DNA of 64,000 nucleotides, taken from the NCBI RefSeq assembly GCF_002940665.1, contig NZ_MIGY01000003.1, positions 1,221,573-1,285,572 of the forward strand. Direction: 5' to 3'. Source of the DNA: Xanthomonas arboricola. GTDB taxonomy: Bacteria; Pseudomonadota; Gammaproteobacteria; Xanthomonadales; Xanthomonadaceae. Positions 39,086-50,206 of the stretch are shown here, in pieces (position 1 is the stretch's first letter; each line of letters opens with the position of its first letter). Both the position numbers and the translations under genes were made by a program. The notes below the pieces were generated by a model. It was not told the origin of the DNA. It was given only the letters and a program-made list of their open reading frames with translations, and made no database searches.

Positions 39086-39802
39086 CTACAGCGCCTTGCC
39101 ACCGCGATCGCGACATCCCCAGTTGAGGATCGGCGTGCCCGCAGGCAACACTTGCCGGAACAGCGCTTCGCGATTGACCTTCGGATTGACCACCACCGGC
39201 GCACGCGCCGCCTTCAGCAACGGCAGATCCGCAGTGCTGTCCGAATAGGCAATGGCGATGTCGGCATAGCCGCGCTCGCGCAGCATGCGCATCTTCTCTT
39301 CGTTGTGGCAGTGCCGTCGCGCAGTGACAGCACCCAGGCGAGGGCCGACCAGGCTGCCGATCACCGGCACGTCCTGATGCGCGACAAAGCCGAGAATCGC
39401 GCGTGCCAGTTCCGGCGGCGCGCCGGTGGCCACCACCACACGGTCGCCGGCAGCGCGGTGATCGGTGAACACCTTCAAGGCGTGCGGCAACAAGCGCTGC
39501 CGGATCTGCGCTTCATGCTTGAGCACGTATGCATCGATGAAGCGGTTGAACTCGCGCGTGCGGTGCAGACCGAAGGTCGCGATCCACACATAACCGGACA
39601 CGCCGCGGCGGCGGGTCGGCAGCATCGCCACCATCGGGCCGAGGATCGGTGACGCCAACAGCGCCACCAGCAGACGCAACGGGTTGCGCTTGATCAACCA
39701 GGCGAACAGATGGCTGCCGGAGTCGCCGTCATACAGCGTGTGGTCGAAATCGAAGACCACCAGCGGTGCGTCGTCGCGCGGAATGGGATACGCCTCAGTC
39801 AT
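39086..39802 (-). CDS. HAD-IB family phosphatase
   Basis: A 238-residue haloacid dehalogenase-superfamily protein, subclass IB. The nucleophile motif is [11 protein letters not shown] (D18, D20), the motif II region is VVATGAPPE, and the acidic motif IV is [11 protein letters not shown]. Relatives act on phosphoserine-like or lysophospholipid headgroup substrates; the substrate here is unknown. It overlaps the end of trpC by 8 bases, so it is the tail of the trp cluster transcript. Confidence 0.85.
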   Translation of the reverse strand: MTEAYPIPRDDAPLVVFDFDHTLYDGDSGSHLFAWLIKRNPLRLLVALLASPILGPMVAMLPTRRRGVSGYVWIATFGLHRTREFNRFIDAYVLKHEAQIRQRLLPHALKVFTDHRAAGDRVVVATGAPPELARAILGFVAHQDVPVIGSLVGPRLGAVTARRHCHNEEKMRMLRERGYADIAIAYSDSTADLPLLKAARAPVVVNPKVNREALFRQVLPAGTPILNWGCRDRGGKAL

Positions 39803-40592
39803 GCGCGAAGAATAGCTGACGCAGCGCCTCGCCGGGTTCGGGCGCGCGCATGAAGGTCTCGCCGACCAGAAACGCGTTCACACCGTGGCCGCGCATCAAT
39901 TGCACATCGGCCGGAGTGACGATGCCGCTTTCGGTGACCAGGATGCGGTCGCGCGGCACGGCGGCGCGCATGTCCAGGGTGGTCTGCAGCGACACCTCGA
40001 AGGTGCGCAGGTTGCGGTTGTTGATGCCCACAAGCGGCACCGGTACCTGCACCGCGCGCTCGAGCTCGTCGATGTCGTGCACTTCCACCAGGACGTCCAG
40101 GCCCAGTTCCATGGCCAGGCCGGAGAGCTCGGCCAGCTGCGCATCGTCCAGTGCCGAGACGATCAGCAGGATGCAATCGGCGCCGAGCACGCGCGCTTCG
40201 TAGACCTGGTAGGGGTCGACGGTGAAGTCCTTGCGCAGCACCGGCAGCGTGCAGGCCTCGCGCGCCTGGCGCAGATAGGCATCGGCGCCATGGAAGAAGT
40301 CCACATCGGTCAGCACCGACAGGCAACTGGCGCCGCCGAACTCATAGCTGACCGCGATGTCGGCCGGGTGGAAGTCGGGGCGGATCACGCCCTTGGACGG
40401 GCTGGCCTTCTTTACTTCGGCGATCACTGCCGGCTCGCCGGCGGCGATGCTGGCCTGCATGGCGGCGGCAAAACCGCGCGTGAGCGGCAGGTCGGCGCTG
40501 CGCGCAATCAGCTCGGCCAGCGGCACGCGCGCACTGCGCTCGGCGATTTCTTCGGCCTTGCGGGCGAGGATGGTGTTGAGGATGTCGCTCAT
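39795..40592 (-). CDS. trpC: Indole-3-glycerol phosphate synthase
   Basis: Fourth step of tryptophan synthesis. The 265-residue TIM barrel has the family motifs [49 protein letters not shown] and [14 protein letters not shown]. It is not fused to trpF. The start at 40592 gives [19 protein letters not shown]. trpD lies 133 bases upstream on the same strand. Confidence 0.97.
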   Translation of the reverse strand: MSDILNTILARKAEEIAERSARVPLAELIARSADLPLTRGFAAAMQASIAAGEPAVIAEVKKASPSKGVIRPDFHPADIAVSYEFGGASCLSVLTDVDFFHGADAYLRQAREACTLPVLRKDFTVDPYQVYEARVLGADCILLIVSALDDAQLAELSGLAMELGLDVLVEVHDIDELERAVQVPVPLVGINNRNLRTFEVSLQTTLDMRAAVPRDRILVTESGIVTPADVQLMRGHGVNAFLVGETFMRAPEPGEALRQLFFAHD

Positions 40593-40725
40593 CGTATCGG
40601 GTCCTGGCGGGCGGGCATTATCGGTCAAGACGGCCGCAACTGACCGCCACGCGCCAGCGATCAGCATGCCAGCGGTATTGTGGGATGCCGACGCGTGCTT
40701 GCCGGCGCATGGCGGTGGACAGCGA

Positions 40726-41763
40726 TCAGGACTGCAGGGCGGCCTGTCGGGTGAAGGCGACGTAGGCGTCCAATCTTGCACGCGCCGACCCATCGGCCAG
40801 GACCGCACGCGCACGCACGACGCCGTCGGCGATGCTGTCGGACACCCCTGCCACGTAAAGGGCCGCACCGGCATTGAGGGCGACGATGTCCAGCGCCGGG
40901 CCGGGTACATTGTCCAGCACCTGCAGCAGCATCGTGCGCGACTGCGCGGCATCGGCCACCTTGAGGTTGCGGCTGGCCGACATGGCGATGCCGAAATCCT
41001 CCGGATGCACTTCGTACTCGCGCACCTGGCCATCGCGCAGCTCGCCGACCAGGGTGCCGGCGCCCAGCGAGAGTTCGTCCATGCCATCGCGCCCCCACAC
41101 CACCAGCGCGCGCTCGGCGCCGAGTTCCTGCAGCACGCGCGCCTGGATGCCGACCAGATCCGGATGGAACACGCCCATCAGGATGTTCGGCGAGCCGGCC
41201 GGGTTGGTCAGCGGGCCGAGGATGTTGAAGATGGTGCGCACGCCCATTTCGCGACGCACCGGCGCCACCACCTTCATGGCCGGGTGATGCACCGGCGCAT
41301 ACATGAAGCCGATACCGGTCTGCGCCAGCGCGGCGGCGACCTGCTCGGGCTGCAACTCGATCGCCGCGCCCAGCGCCTCCAGCGCATCGGCACTGCCGGA
41401 CTTGGAAGACACGCTGCGGTTGCCGTGCTTGGCGACCTTGGCACCGCCGGCGGCGGCCACGAACATCGCGCAGGTGGAGATGTTGAAGGTATGCGAGCCG
41501 TCGCCGCCGGTGCCGACGATATCGACCATGTGCCGGCGATCACCCACTTCCACGCGACGCGAGAACTCGCGCATCACCGTGGCTGCGCCGGCGATCTCGC
41601 CGATGGTTTCCTTCTTGACCCGCAACCCGGTGAGGATGGCGGCGACCATCATGTCGGAGACCTCGCCACGCATGATCTGACGCATCAACTCGACCATTTC
41701 GTCGTGGAAGATTTCGCGGTGTTCGATGGTGCGTTGCAGGGCTTCTTGCGGGGTGATGGGCAT
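40726..41763 (-). CDS. trpD: Anthranilate phosphoribosyltransferase
   Basis: Joins anthranilate to PRPP. The 345 residues hold the PRPP-binding [14 protein letters not shown] motif, [18 protein letters not shown] and the anthranilate-site region [20 protein letters not shown]. The start at 41763 ([15 protein letters not shown]) fits the family. The trpG-type amidotransferase is separate. Confidence 0.97.
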   Translation of the reverse strand: MPITPQEALQRTIEHREIFHDEMVELMRQIMRGEVSDMMVAAILTGLRVKKETIGEIAGAATVMREFSRRVEVGDRRHMVDIVGTGGDGSHTFNISTCAMFVAAAGGAKVAKHGNRSVSSKSGSADALEALGAAIELQPEQVAAALAQTGIGFMYAPVHHPAMKVVAPVRREMGVRTIFNILGPLTNPAGSPNILMGVFHPDLVGIQARVLQELGAERALVVWGRDGMDELSLGAGTLVGELRDGQVREYEVHPEDFGIAMSASRNLKVADAAQSRTMLLQVLDNVPGPALDIVALNAGAALYVAGVSDSIADGVVRARAVLADGSARARLDAYVAFTRQAALQS

Positions 41764-41879
41764 GGACGAGGACCGTGACAAAACGTGAGAAGGATGTGCG
41801 GGAGCGAGGTTGATCGATCAATCCTGGCGATGCAGGCGCAAACGGCGGCAATGCCATGCAGCGATGCGGCGCGCGGCGC

Positions 41880-42512
41880 TCACTGGCCCGGACGCCGCAT
41901 GCGGAAGCGCGCCTGCGCCTGCACCTCGAAATAATCGGCGGCACCGCCCGCGCGCAGAATCGTCTGCACGGCTGCGGGATCGTAGATACCGTCCTGCAGC
42001 GCCGCGTGCGCCAGATGCACGCCGACCACTTCGCCCAGGACCAGCCAGGTTTCGATGGCCTGCCCGCCTGCGCTCTGCAGCGGCAACAGCTGGCTGAGCC
42101 GGCATTCGAAACTGACCGGGCTGGCCGCCACACGCGGGGCACCGATCAGCCGCGACGGCGCCATCTGCAAGCCGGCCAATGCGAACTCGTCGACCTCCGC
42201 CGGCACCATCGCCGCACTGGCATTCATCGCCTCGGCCAATGGGCGCGTGGCCAGGTTCCAGGTGAACTCGCCGGTGGCTTCGATATTGCGCAAGCTGTCC
42301 TTGCGGCCGATGCTGGCGAAGCCGACGATCGGCGGCACGTAGTTGAACGCATTGAAGAAGCTGTAAGGCGCCAGATTGGCGACGCCCTCGGCGCTGCGCG
42401 AGCCGATCCAGCCGATCGGCCGCGGACCGACGATGGCGTTGAACGGATCGTGCGGCAGACCGTGGCCCTGGCCTGGTTCGTAGAAGTGGAAGCTGTCGCT
42501 GGCGGTGCTCAT
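41880..42512 (-). CDS. Flavin reductase-like FMN-binding protein
   Basis: A 210-residue split-barrel flavoprotein with GPRPIGWIGSRSAEGVANLA, the FMN-binding family motif, then SFFNAFNYVPPIVGFAS and NIEATGEFTWNL. Members reduce or bind FMN. It lies between trpG and trpD in the same direction, but with gaps of about 116 and 175 bases on its two sides. A role in tryptophan synthesis is not evident. Confidence 0.88.
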   Translation of the reverse strand: MSTASDSFHFYEPGQGHGLPHDPFNAIVGPRPIGWIGSRSAEGVANLAPYSFFNAFNYVPPIVGFASIGRKDSLRNIEATGEFTWNLATRPLAEAMNASAAMVPAEVDEFALAGLQMAPSRLIGAPRVAASPVSFECRLSQLLPLQSAGGQAIETWLVLGEVVGVHLAHAALQDGIYDPAAVQTILRAGGAADYFEVQAQARFRMRRPGQ

Positions 42513-42687
42513 CGTGATCCGGGTGCAGGCATGAACGAAGCGAGGTGGGAAACCCGCCGCACGGCGACGCGCGGGTGACTGCGGGTACTGCGCGCGTGGG
42601 CCGCCGGTGCAGCGATGGTGCTGACGACTGCATCGAGACTGACGAAGGTTGCAGCGACACTGGCGACGTGCGCGGTGCGCATTTCGA

Positions 42688-43266
42688 TCAACGCTGCAGG
42701 AAGTTTTTCAGCAAGGCTTGACCGTGCTGGGTCAGGATCGATTCGGGATGGAACTGCACGCCTTCGACCGGAAACTGGCGATGGCGCAGGCCCATGATCT
42801 CTTCGATCGAGCCATCCGGATTCTCGGTCCAGGCAGTGACTTCCAGCGCCTCGGGCAAGGTGGTCTTGTCCACTACCAACGAGTGGTAGCGGGTGGCCTC
42901 GTAGCTGTCCGGCAGGCCGGCGAACACGCCCTTGCCCTGGTGGCGGATCGGCGAGGTCTTGCCATGCATGATGTTGCCGGCGCGAATCACATCGCCGCCG
43001 TAGACCTGCCCGATGCTTTGATGCCCCAGACACACGCCCAGGATCGGCGTGGTCGGGCCCAGCTGCTCGATCAGCTGCAGCGAGATACCGGCCTCGTTCG
43101 GGGTGCACGGGCCAGGCGAGATCACGATGCGCTCGGGCCTGAGTGCGGCGACCTGATCGACGCTCATCGCATCGTTGCGCACCACCGTGACCTCGGCACC
43201 CAGGGCCTGCAGGTACTGCACGAGGTTGTAGGTGAAGCTGTCGTAGTTGTCGAGCATCAGCAGCAT
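42688..43266 (-). CDS. trpG: Anthranilate synthase glutamine amidotransferase component
   Basis: Supplies ammonia from glutamine to TrpE. The 192-residue class I amidotransferase has the triad C79 (GVCLGHQ), H173 and E175 (FHPES) and the start [19 protein letters not shown]. It may also serve 4-amino-4-deoxychorismate synthase in folate synthesis, as in some bacteria; the sequence does not decide this. Confidence 0.96.
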   Translation of the reverse strand: MLLMLDNYDSFTYNLVQYLQALGAEVTVVRNDAMSVDQVAALRPERIVISPGPCTPNEAGISLQLIEQLGPTTPILGVCLGHQSIGQVYGGDVIRAGNIMHGKTSPIRHQGKGVFAGLPDSYEATRYHSLVVDKTTLPEALEVTAWTENPDGSIEEIMGLRHRQFPVEGVQFHPESILTQHGQALLKNFLQR

Positions 43267-43465
43267 GGCAGGGGACTCATTGCGCGATCAGGAAGACCGC
43301 ATAGATGTTTTGGGTGAAGGTCAGGCTGCCGGCTTCAGGTGACTCTGCGATCGGCGATGGCGCGGCATGACTACCACGCACCTGACCAGCATCGAGCGAA
43401 CCGGGATAGGCAAAATTTCGGCGTTCGAGTTGCTTCATCTGTTTCGCTCCCTCTGGTGCGCATGC

Positions 43466-44527
43466 TTACGGCACGCCGCGATGAAGCGCGGCAACATCCG
43501 CGCAGAGCCGGTCGACCGACGCGGCCGTGGTCGCCCACGAGGTCACGAAGCGGATCACATGACTGCCATCGGTGCGCACTTCCCAGCGCTCGAAGTCGTA
43601 GCGATGCGCAAGTTGTGCGGCCTGCTGCGCACTGACGGCGATGAACTGCTGGTTGGTCGGCGAGTCGCTGGTGAACTGCGCGCCAGCGGCCAGCAATCCT
43701 GCGCGCAGTCGCTGCGCCATCGCGTTGGCATGCGCAGCCAGCTCGAAGAACAGGCCATCTTCGAACAAGGTGGCAAACTGCACCCCCAACAGCATGCCCT
43801 TGGCCAGCAGCGCACCGCGTTGCTTGATCAGATAGCGGAAGTCGGCCTGCAAGTCGGGATTAACGATGACCAGCGCTTCGCCGAGCAAGGCGCCATTCTT
43901 GGTGCCGCCGATATAGAACGCATCGGTCAGCGCGGCAATGGCGGGCAGATCCAGATCGTTGCCATCGGCGGTCAGCGCGGCGCCCAGGCGTGCGCCATCC
44001 AGATACAGCAGCAGGTCGCGCGCGTGGCAGAAACGCGACAGCGCATCAAGTTCGGCACGGCTGTAGATGGTGCCGCTCTCGGTGCTGTTGGAGATGTAGA
44101 CCAGGCGCGGTTGCACCATGTGCTCGTTGGCGTGCACATCCAGCACTGGCTGGATCAGCGCCGGCGTCAGCTTGTCGTGCGGCGCGGGCACTGTCAGCAC
44201 CTTGTGGCCGGTCGCTTCGATGGCGCCGGTTTCGTGCGTGGCGATGTGCCCTGCCTCCACCGCGATCACCGCCTGATGCGGGCGCAGGAACGCCGCGATC
44301 GCGGTCAGGTTGACCTGGGTGCCGCCGACCAGCAGATGCACATCGGCCTGCGCCTGCGCGACTGCGCTGCGGATCAACGCAACCGCACGCGCGGTGTGGC
44401 GATCGGTGCCGTAGCCGGCGTTCTGCTCGGCGCTGGCCTGCGCCAGCGCCTGCAGCAGGCGCGGATGCGCGCCCTCGCTGTAGTCGTTGCGGAAGCTGAT
44501 GCGCGCAGCGCTGCCCTGCCCGACCAT
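43466..44527 (-). CDS. Threonine aldolase / beta-eliminating lyase family enzyme
   Basis: A PLP enzyme of the low-specificity threonine aldolase fold, 353 residues. The PLP lysine is K210 in FYIGGTKNGALL, and LYLDGARLGAAL holds the PLP-ring aspartate. A loop AGHIATHETGAIEATGHKV is typical. Its ATG overlaps the trpE stop by one base (TGATG), so it is translated with trpE. Why an aldolase is placed inside a trp cluster is unclear; it may link serine/glycine supply to tryptophan synthesis, which is inference. Confidence 0.88.
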   Translation of the reverse strand: MVGQGSAARISFRNDYSEGAHPRLLQALAQASAEQNAGYGTDRHTARAVALIRSAVAQAQADVHLLVGGTQVNLTAIAAFLRPHQAVIAVEAGHIATHETGAIEATGHKVLTVPAPHDKLTPALIQPVLDVHANEHMVQPRLVYISNSTESGTIYSRAELDALSRFCHARDLLLYLDGARLGAALTADGNDLDLPAIAALTDAFYIGGTKNGALLGEALVIVNPDLQADFRYLIKQRGALLAKGMLLGVQFATLFEDGLFFELAAHANAMAQRLRAGLLAAGAQFTSDSPTNQQFIAVSAQQAAQLAHRYDFERWEVRTDGSHVIRFVTSWATTAASVDRLCADVAALHRGVP

Positions 44528-46002
44528 CACAGCCCCTTGGCCGCCTGCGCAACCGCACGGAACAGCGCGCGGCCCTTGTTCATGGTCTCCTGCCATTCCA
44601 GATCCGGGTCGGAGTCATAGACCACGCCGCCGCCGGCTTGCACGTACAGATAACCGTCCTGGATCACGGCAGTGCGGATCGCGATGGCGGTATCGGCATC
44701 GCCGTGCCAGCCGATGTAGCCGACCGCGCCGGAATAGACGTTGCGCTTGACCGGCTCCAGCTCGCGGATGATCTCCAACGCGCGGATCTTCGGCGCGCCG
44801 CTGACGGTGCCGGCCGGAAACGTCGCACGCAGCACGTCGCTGTAGTTCAGGCCGGCCTTGAGCGTGCCGGTGACCTCGCTGACGATGTGCATCACGTGGC
44901 TATAGCGTTCGATCACGAACTGCTCGCCGACCTTGACCGTGCCCGGTTCGGCAACGCGGCCGACATCGTTACGACCGAGATCGATCAGCATCACGTGCTC
45001 GGCGCGCTCTTTCGGATCGGCCAGCAGCTCGGCTTCCAGCGCCTTGTCCTGTTCGGGCGTGGCACCGCGCGGACGGGTGCCGGCGATCGGCCGCACGGTG
45101 ACCACGCCATCGCGCAGGCGCGCCAGGATTTCCGGCGAGGAGCCGACCACCTGGGTGCCACCGACGTCGAGAAAATACATGTACGGCGAGGGATTGAGCG
45201 CGCGCAGGGCGCGATACACATCCACCGGACGCGCACGGAACGGCACGCGCAACCGCTGCGACGGCACCACCTGGAAGATGTCGCCGGCGCGCACGTATTC
45301 CTGCGCCTTGCGCACCACCGCGTGATATTCCTCGCGGGTGAACGAAGAGTGGAAGTCCGACTCGTCGATCGCATCGGAAATCTGCGCCTGCGGATACCCG
45401 GCACCGCCCTGACGCAGGCGGTGCGCCAGTTCGTCCAGACGCCGGTTGGCGCGCACATAGGCCTGCGGCTGGCGCGGGTCGGCGTGCACGATCAGGTACA
45501 GGCGGTCCTTGAGGTTGTCGAACACCGCCAGCTCTTCGGACAGCATCAGCAGGATGTCCGGGGTGCCCAGCTCGTCGGGTTTGTCGCCACTACCCAGGCG
45601 CGGTTCGATGTACTGGATGCACTCGAAACCGAACCAGCCGACCAGCCCGCCGGTGAAACCGGGCAGGCCGTCGAGCTGCGGCACCGAATGTTCGGCGCGC
45701 AAGGCGTCCACTTCGGCCAGCGGGTCGGCGACCTCGCGGGTTTCCAGCACGTCACCATGCTCGCTGATTTCCAGCGTATGCCCGCGGAAGCTGTACACGC
45801 GCCGCGCCGGCAGGCCGATGATGGAATAGCGCCCGAAGCGTTCGCCGCCTTCGACCGATTCGAACAGATAGGTGTAGGCGCCGTCGGCGAGCTTCAGATA
45901 GACCGACAGCGGCGTGTCCAGGTCGGACAGCACTTCGCGGACGACGGGGATACGGGTGTGACCTTCAGCGGCCTGGCGCTGGAACTGCTCTGCAGTGATC
46001 AA
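44527..46002 (-). CDS. trpE: Anthranilate synthase component I
   Basis: Converts chorismate to anthranilate with TrpG. The 491 residues show the chorismate-binding core: [37 protein letters not shown] then [19 protein letters not shown] and [16 protein letters not shown]. The N-terminal regulatory strand starts at the TTG at 46002 ([14 protein letters not shown]), preceded by a GGAAGG ribosome site; there is no nearby in-frame ATG with a better site. Confidence 0.95.
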   Translation of the reverse strand: MITAEQFQRQAAEGHTRIPVVREVLSDLDTPLSVYLKLADGAYTYLFESVEGGERFGRYSIIGLPARRVYSFRGHTLEISEHGDVLETREVADPLAEVDALRAEHSVPQLDGLPGFTGGLVGWFGFECIQYIEPRLGSGDKPDELGTPDILLMLSEELAVFDNLKDRLYLIVHADPRQPQAYVRANRRLDELAHRLRQGGAGYPQAQISDAIDESDFHSSFTREEYHAVVRKAQEYVRAGDIFQVVPSQRLRVPFRARPVDVYRALRALNPSPYMYFLDVGGTQVVGSSPEILARLRDGVVTVRPIAGTRPRGATPEQDKALEAELLADPKERAEHVMLIDLGRNDVGRVAEPGTVKVGEQFVIERYSHVMHIVSEVTGTLKAGLNYSDVLRATFPAGTVSGAPKIRALEIIRELEPVKRNVYSGAVGYIGWHGDADTAIAIRTAVIQDGYLYVQAGGGVVYDSDPDLEWQETMNKGRALFRAVAQAAKGL

Positions 46003-46258
46003 GACGACTTTCCTTCCGGGACTCTGTGGCGGGGCGGACGACGGCAACGGGCCACCATCGCCACCAGCGGCGAGCGGAAGAGAAGGAGCGTGGAGTCGTC
46101 AGGCGGGACACACGGCTACTGTAGCGCAACTGCCGCGCCAGGGCAGCAGGCGCAAGGCGAAAGCCAAGCAAATTGCGAAGCCGGCTGGCCAGCCTGGCCG
46201 CCGTACAACCAGCCCACGCTCTACCGATTCCCCAATCCCGATTCCCGATTCCCCGCCC

Positions 46259-47188
46259 TCAAGCGCTCCGCAACGGGCACTCCAGCGGCAAATGCATCCG
46301 CAACCGCGCCGGCACGCATTCGGTACGGAAATGCAGCGAGGTTTCCGGCTCGCCATCCAGGTTCAAGGTCAGCGGCTGATGCGAGACGATTTCCAGCCAC
46401 GGCAGCCGCGCGCGCACGGCCACACGTTCCAGCGCGGCTTGTTTGCCCCCGGTGACCAGTGTGCCGAGAGTGGCGGCCACCTCGCCATTGAGCGCGGGCA
46501 CGATGGTGACGTCGAGCAGCCCATCATCGATCAAGGCCTCCGGACACAGCGCCTGGCCGCCGCCGGCCTGACGTCCGTTGCCAAGGCCAAGTGCGATGAA
46601 CTCGCCTTCCCAACTGAAATCCGGGCCGCTGAAGCGGGCGCTGATCGGGTCGATCCGGCCCAGGCGCGACATGCCGGTGATCAGATACGCCAGGCCGCCC
46701 AGCATCTTCTTCAGGCCCTCGTCGGTTTCGACAGTGACCTGGGTACCGAACCCGCCGCTGGCGACGTTGGCGCACCAGTGCGGGCCGTGCTCGGCGTCGA
46801 TGCGCAGCAGGTCGATCGGTTCGGCGGCGCGCTCGGCGATCAGGGTCAACGCGCCGAGCGGCTCGATCGGCAGATTGGCAGCGGTGGCGAAGTCGTTGGC
46901 GGTGCCCAACGGCACCAGGCCCAGCGATGGCAGCGTAGCGGCATCGGCCGTGTGATGCGCCAGCGCGGCGGCCACTTCGCTCAAGGTGCCGTCGCCCCCG
47001 GCCGCGATCACGGTGTGCACGCCGTCGGCAACCGCTTCGCCGACATAGCGCTCGGCATCGCCGTCTTCCCACGTGACCCGAACGTCGAGCCGTATGCCAC
47101 GCGTGCGCAGCGTTCCCACCGCCTCACGCAGGTCCGGATTGTCGGTGGACTTGCCGTTGAGGATCAGACGCCAGTGGGACGCGGCCAT
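46259..47188 (-). CDS. YegS-like diacylglycerol/lipid kinase
   Basis: A 309-residue lipid kinase of the DAGK catalytic family. The nucleotide motif GGDGT (64-68) and the [13 protein letters not shown] motif are intact, and the C-terminal beta-domain ends with [18 protein letters not shown]. YegS-type kinases phosphorylate phosphatidylglycerol or diacylglycerol in vitro. The start at 47188 gives [13 protein letters not shown]. It is separated from trpE by about 256 bases, in which a reverse-strand GGGAATC-type repeat (about 46225-46253) occurs. Confidence 0.9.
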   Translation of the reverse strand: MAASHWRLILNGKSTDNPDLREAVGTLRTRGIRLDVRVTWEDGDAERYVGEAVADGVHTVIAAGGDGTLSEVAAALAHHTADAATLPSLGLVPLGTANDFATAANLPIEPLGALTLIAERAAEPIDLLRIDAEHGPHWCANVASGGFGTQVTVETDEGLKKMLGGLAYLITGMSRLGRIDPISARFSGPDFSWEGEFIALGLGNGRQAGGGQALCPEALIDDGLLDVTIVPALNGEVAATLGTLVTGGKQAALERVAVRARLPWLEIVSHQPLTLNLDGEPETSLHFRTECVPARLRMHLPLECPLRSA

Positions 47189-47360
47189 GCACGCTGCCAA
47201 TGCTGTGAGGGTGGTGGACGCAGGCTAGCAGCGGCCTGCTGCGTGCATCGTGAATACGCGACGTCGCAGGGCTGTCATCGGCATGTCATCGATGACCCGG
47301 AGAGTGGAAGGCCATAGCAGGGACGACGGGCGGAGGCAGGATCAGCCTCCAATTTTCCTG

Positions 47361-47387
47361 AAGGCCGCTCCCGTGGGAGCGGCCTTC
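47361..47387. terminator. Hairpin between YegS-like and GNAT genes
   Basis: aaggccgctccc / gggagcggcctt forms a perfect 12-bp stem with a 3-base loop. In the plus direction it is followed by ctt-rich sequence; in the minus direction by an A-rich stretch. It probably marks the end of the GNAT/rpe transcript. Confidence 0.6.
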
Positions 47388-47421
47388 TTCTTGCGTGCAA
47401 CGGCTGCGCGGCAGGCCGCGC

Positions 47422-47913
47422 TCAGGCGCCAGCGGCGAAGGCAGCCAGGCGCTCGCCGTCGAGCCGGTAGACCGTCCAGCCGTCCATCGGCTGCGCACCG
47501 GCTGCCTGATAGAACGCGATGGCCGGCTGGTTCCAGTCCAGTACCGACCATTCGAAACGCCCGCAGCCACGCTGCACGGCCAACCGGGCCAGATGCCGCA
47601 ACAACGCCAGGCCGGCCCCCTGCCCGCGCGCCTGCGGACGCACGAACAGGTCTTCCAGATACAGGCCATTGCGGCCGAGCCAAGTCGAGTAATTGAAGAA
47701 ATACACCGCAAATCCCAGCGCCTGGCCGTTTTGCTCGCAGATCAGCGCATGCGCGGTGGCGCCGTCGCCGAACAGGCTGACGCGCAAGTCCGCCGGGCTG
47801 GCCTTGACCGCATCGGGCTCGCGCTCGTACACCGCCAGTGCGGTAATCAGCTCGTGCAGCAGCGCCACATCGTCGGGCGTGGCGGCGCGGATCTGCAGCG
47901 CGGGCTCGCTCAT
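47422..47913 (-). CDS. GNAT family N-acetyltransferase
   Basis: A 163-residue acetyltransferase resembling spermidine/spermine acetyltransferase-like members. The acetyl-CoA motif A reads [20 protein letters not shown] (V..QARGQG.G), followed by [20 protein letters not shown]. The substrate is unknown; a diamine or small-amine substrate is possible from the family look. The ATG overlaps the rpe stop by 4 bases. Confidence 0.85.
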   Translation of the reverse strand: MSEPALQIRAATPDDVALLHELITALAVYEREPDAVKASPADLRVSLFGDGATAHALICEQNGQALGFAVYFFNYSTWLGRNGLYLEDLFVRPQARGQGAGLALLRHLARLAVQRGCGRFEWSVLDWNQPAIAFYQAAGAQPMDGWTVYRLDGERLAAFAAGA

Positions 47914-48581
47914 CGCACCGCATCCACCGCCGCATGCATCTGCGCGATCACCTGCGCATAGTCGGGCGCATTGAAGATGGCCGAGCCGGCGACGAAGGTG
48001 TCGGCACCGGCGGCAGCGATCGCGCCGATGTTGTCGGCCTTGACCCCGCCATCGATCTCCAGCCGGATCGGCTTGCCCAGGGCATCGATCCTGTTGCGGA
48101 TGGCACGCACTTTCTCCAGCGCCGAGGGAATGAAGGCCTGCCCGCCGAAGCCGGGATTGACCGACATCACCAGCACCAGGTCCAGCTCGGGCAGCACCCA
48201 ATCCAAGATATCCACCGGGGTGGCCGGGTTGAGCACCAGGCCGGCCTGGCAGCCGTGCGACTTGATCAGCTGGATCGTGCGGTGCACATGGCGGCTGGCT
48301 TCGGGATGGAAGCTGATGATGGTGGCGCCGGCCTCGGCGAAGTCCGGCACGATGCGGTCCACCGGCTCGACCATCAGATGCACGTCGATCGGCGCAGTGA
48401 TGCCGTGCTTGCGCAGCGCCTGGCACACCATCGGGCCGATGGTGAGGTTGGGCACGTAATGGTTGTCCATCACGTCGAAGTGCACCCAGTCGGCGCCGGC
48501 CTTCAGAACGTTGTTCACTTCCTCGCCCAGACGGGCGAAATCGGCGGACAGGATGGACGGGGCAATCGCCGTCGGTTGCAT
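47910..48581 (-). CDS. rpe: Ribulose-phosphate 3-epimerase
   Basis: Pentose phosphate enzyme that interconverts ribulose-5-phosphate and xylulose-5-phosphate. The 223 residues carry [60 protein letters not shown] and [11 protein letters not shown]. The start at 48581 ([11 protein letters not shown]) is the family start; longer frames upstream run under the outer-membrane gene promoter. Confidence 0.96.
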   Translation of the reverse strand: MQPTAIAPSILSADFARLGEEVNNVLKAGADWVHFDVMDNHYVPNLTIGPMVCQALRKHGITAPIDVHLMVEPVDRIVPDFAEAGATIISFHPEASRHVHRTIQLIKSHGCQAGLVLNPATPVDILDWVLPELDLVLVMSVNPGFGGQAFIPSALEKVRAIRNRIDALGKPIRLEIDGGVKADNIGAIAAAGADTFVAGSAIFNAPDYAQVIAQMHAAVDAVR

Positions 48582-48703
48582 GGGCAGCTCGTCAAAGAAC
48601 GGGGAACGCATTGTCGCAGGCGCGCACAGCCAGTGCATCCGCAACGGGCCAGCCTGCGTATGCACCTGACCGGCGCACCGCGCCCTTTCGCCAAGGACAC
48701 CGC

Positions 48704-49543
48704 ATGAAGACCACCGCGCTCGCCTCCGCTGCGCTTGTTTTGATGGCCCTCGCCCCGTCCGCCTGGGCACAGACCGGCCCGGCCGACTGGTCGGGTTTCT
48801 CGATCGGCGCCACTGTCGGCGGTGCCGACGTCAGCGGCGTGTCCGGCGGCCGCTTCGGCTTCGACACCAACCTGGACGGCCGCGACGGCGACCAGGTCAG
48901 CACCCCGACCGGTGCCGATGCCTTCTCGCCCGGGTTCTGCGGCGGCGCGGCGGCCGGGCGCACCCCGGCCAGCGGCTGCAGCAAGGACAAGGGCGGCGCC
49001 GAATACGGTGCGCGGCTGGGCTACGACTGGCAGGCCGGCAACTGGGTCTACGGCGTGGTCGCCGAGTACACCCGCAACGATCTGCGCGACAGCGTCAGCG
49101 CCTTCAGCACCACCCCGGCGTTCTACACCTTCACCCGCCAGCTCAACCGCACCGCCGCACTGCGCGGCCGTATCGGTTATGCCTTCGGCGCGCAGGGCGA
49201 CGTTCTGGCCTATTTCACCGCCGGCGTGGCACGCGGCGAGTTCGACCACAGTTTCTCCAGCAGCAACACCGCCAACAGCTTCACCAGCAGCGGCGGCGAT
49301 AGCGCCGACGGTTACCAAGCCGGCCTGGGCCTGCAGCGCCGCTTGAGCGACAACGTCTCGGTCGGTGTGGAGTACCTGTTCACCCGCCTGCAGGACGAAG
49401 ACACCCGCGTGCGGGTCGGGCCGGGCACCGCGCCGGCGACCAGTCCGTTCCTGCGCGTCAATCCGGCCGGCACCGATCTGCGCCGCAGCGATACCGACTT
49501 GTCGTCGAATGCGGTGCGCCTGACGGCGACCTATCGCTTCTGA
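48704..49543 (+). CDS. Outer-membrane beta-barrel protein
   Basis: A 279-residue exported protein: a signal peptide ([20 protein letters not shown], cut after AWA), then alternating strands with turns rich in Gly/Asn/Asp and a C-terminal Phe (ATYRF), the usual outer-membrane insertion signal. Likely an eight-strand opacity/OmpA-like barrel with two Cys in a loop (FSPGFC and SGCSKDKG). Function unknown. An AAGGAC ribosome site precedes the start; a hairpin with a T run ends it. Confidence 0.8.
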   Translation: MKTTALASAALVLMALAPSAWAQTGPADWSGFSIGATVGGADVSGVSGGRFGFDTNLDGRDGDQVSTPTGADAFSPGFCGGAAAGRTPASGCSKDKGGAEYGARLGYDWQAGNWVYGVVAEYTRNDLRDSVSAFSTTPAFYTFTRQLNRTAALRGRIGYAFGAQGDVLAYFTAGVARGEFDHSFSSSNTANSFTSSGGDSADGYQAGLGLQRRLSDNVSVGVEYLFTRLQDEDTRVRVGPGTAPATSPFLRVNPAGTDLRRSDTDLSSNAVRLTATYRF

Positions 49544-49564
49544 GTCCTGGCGCCTGCGTGACCA

Positions 49565-49597
49565 CGCCTGACCTGCAACGGGTCGGGCGTCTTTTAT
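49565..49597 (+). terminator. Intrinsic terminator after outer-membrane gene
   Basis: A 9-bp stem cgcctgacc / ggtcgggcg (one G:U pair) with loop tgcaacg, followed by tcttttatt, 22 bases after the stop. Confidence 0.75.
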
Positions 49598-49669
49598 TGG
49601 TGGCGCCAATGCAGATCCTGGTGCAGGCCGCCATATCGCCTGGCGCCGAGATCTGGGCGCAGGGCTGGA

Positions 49670-49999
49670 TCAGCGTTTGCGCAGGCGCTGGATCCGATCG
49701 TAGGCCGCATTGATCTGGCTGGCCTTCCTCTCCGCCTGGCGGCGTGCTTCCGGCTCGGCGTTGGCCACCTTGTCGGGGTGGTAGCGCGACATCAGCCGGC
49801 GGTAGGCCAGATCGATCTCGGCAGTGGTGGCGTCCGGCTCCAGTCCCAGCGCTTCGTACGGGTTCTCGGCGCGGCGCTTGAACCAGCCGGCATCCACCGC
49901 ATGCCCGATCGCCAGGCCGATCATCAATCCGACCACCGGCGCGCCGCGGAACAGCAGGGCGCCGGCCAGGGCGCCGAGCAATTTTCCGTACCAGGACAT
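49670..49999 (-). CDS. Membrane-anchored J-domain protein
   Basis: A 109-residue protein with an N-terminal hydrophobic helix (LLGALAGALLFRGAPVVGLM, like DjlA) and a complete J domain: NPYEALGLEPDATTAEIDLA and HPD at 74-76 (SRYHPDKVANAEPEA). It would recruit DnaK to the inner membrane. The TerB domain of DjlA is missing. It is divergent from purC. Confidence 0.88.
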   Translation of the reverse strand: MSWYGKLLGALAGALLFRGAPVVGLMIGLAIGHAVDAGWFKRRAENPYEALGLEPDATTAEIDLAYRRLMSRYHPDKVANAEPEARRQAERKASQINAAYDRIQRLRKR

Positions 50000-50206
50000 G
50001 GGCGATCGGGGGCAGGAGGCGGGGCTGGCGATCTTACCCGAACGCCCGCCCGGCCTGGCTGACGCGGCCTGCACGCGGCCGCCCAGGCCGGGCCCAATAA
50101 ATACAGCGGCGCACGCCGAAGCGCCGTACACTACGCGGCCCGCTGCCCACCCGCGGGCCCGCCGGGTCCCGGGGACAGCGTCATTGCGACGTCCTTAGGA
50201 GTGCCT

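Noticed and set aside
46003-46258. trp attenuator or leader peptide upstream of trpE
   Set aside because: No short frame with tandem Trp codons followed by alternate hairpins was found.
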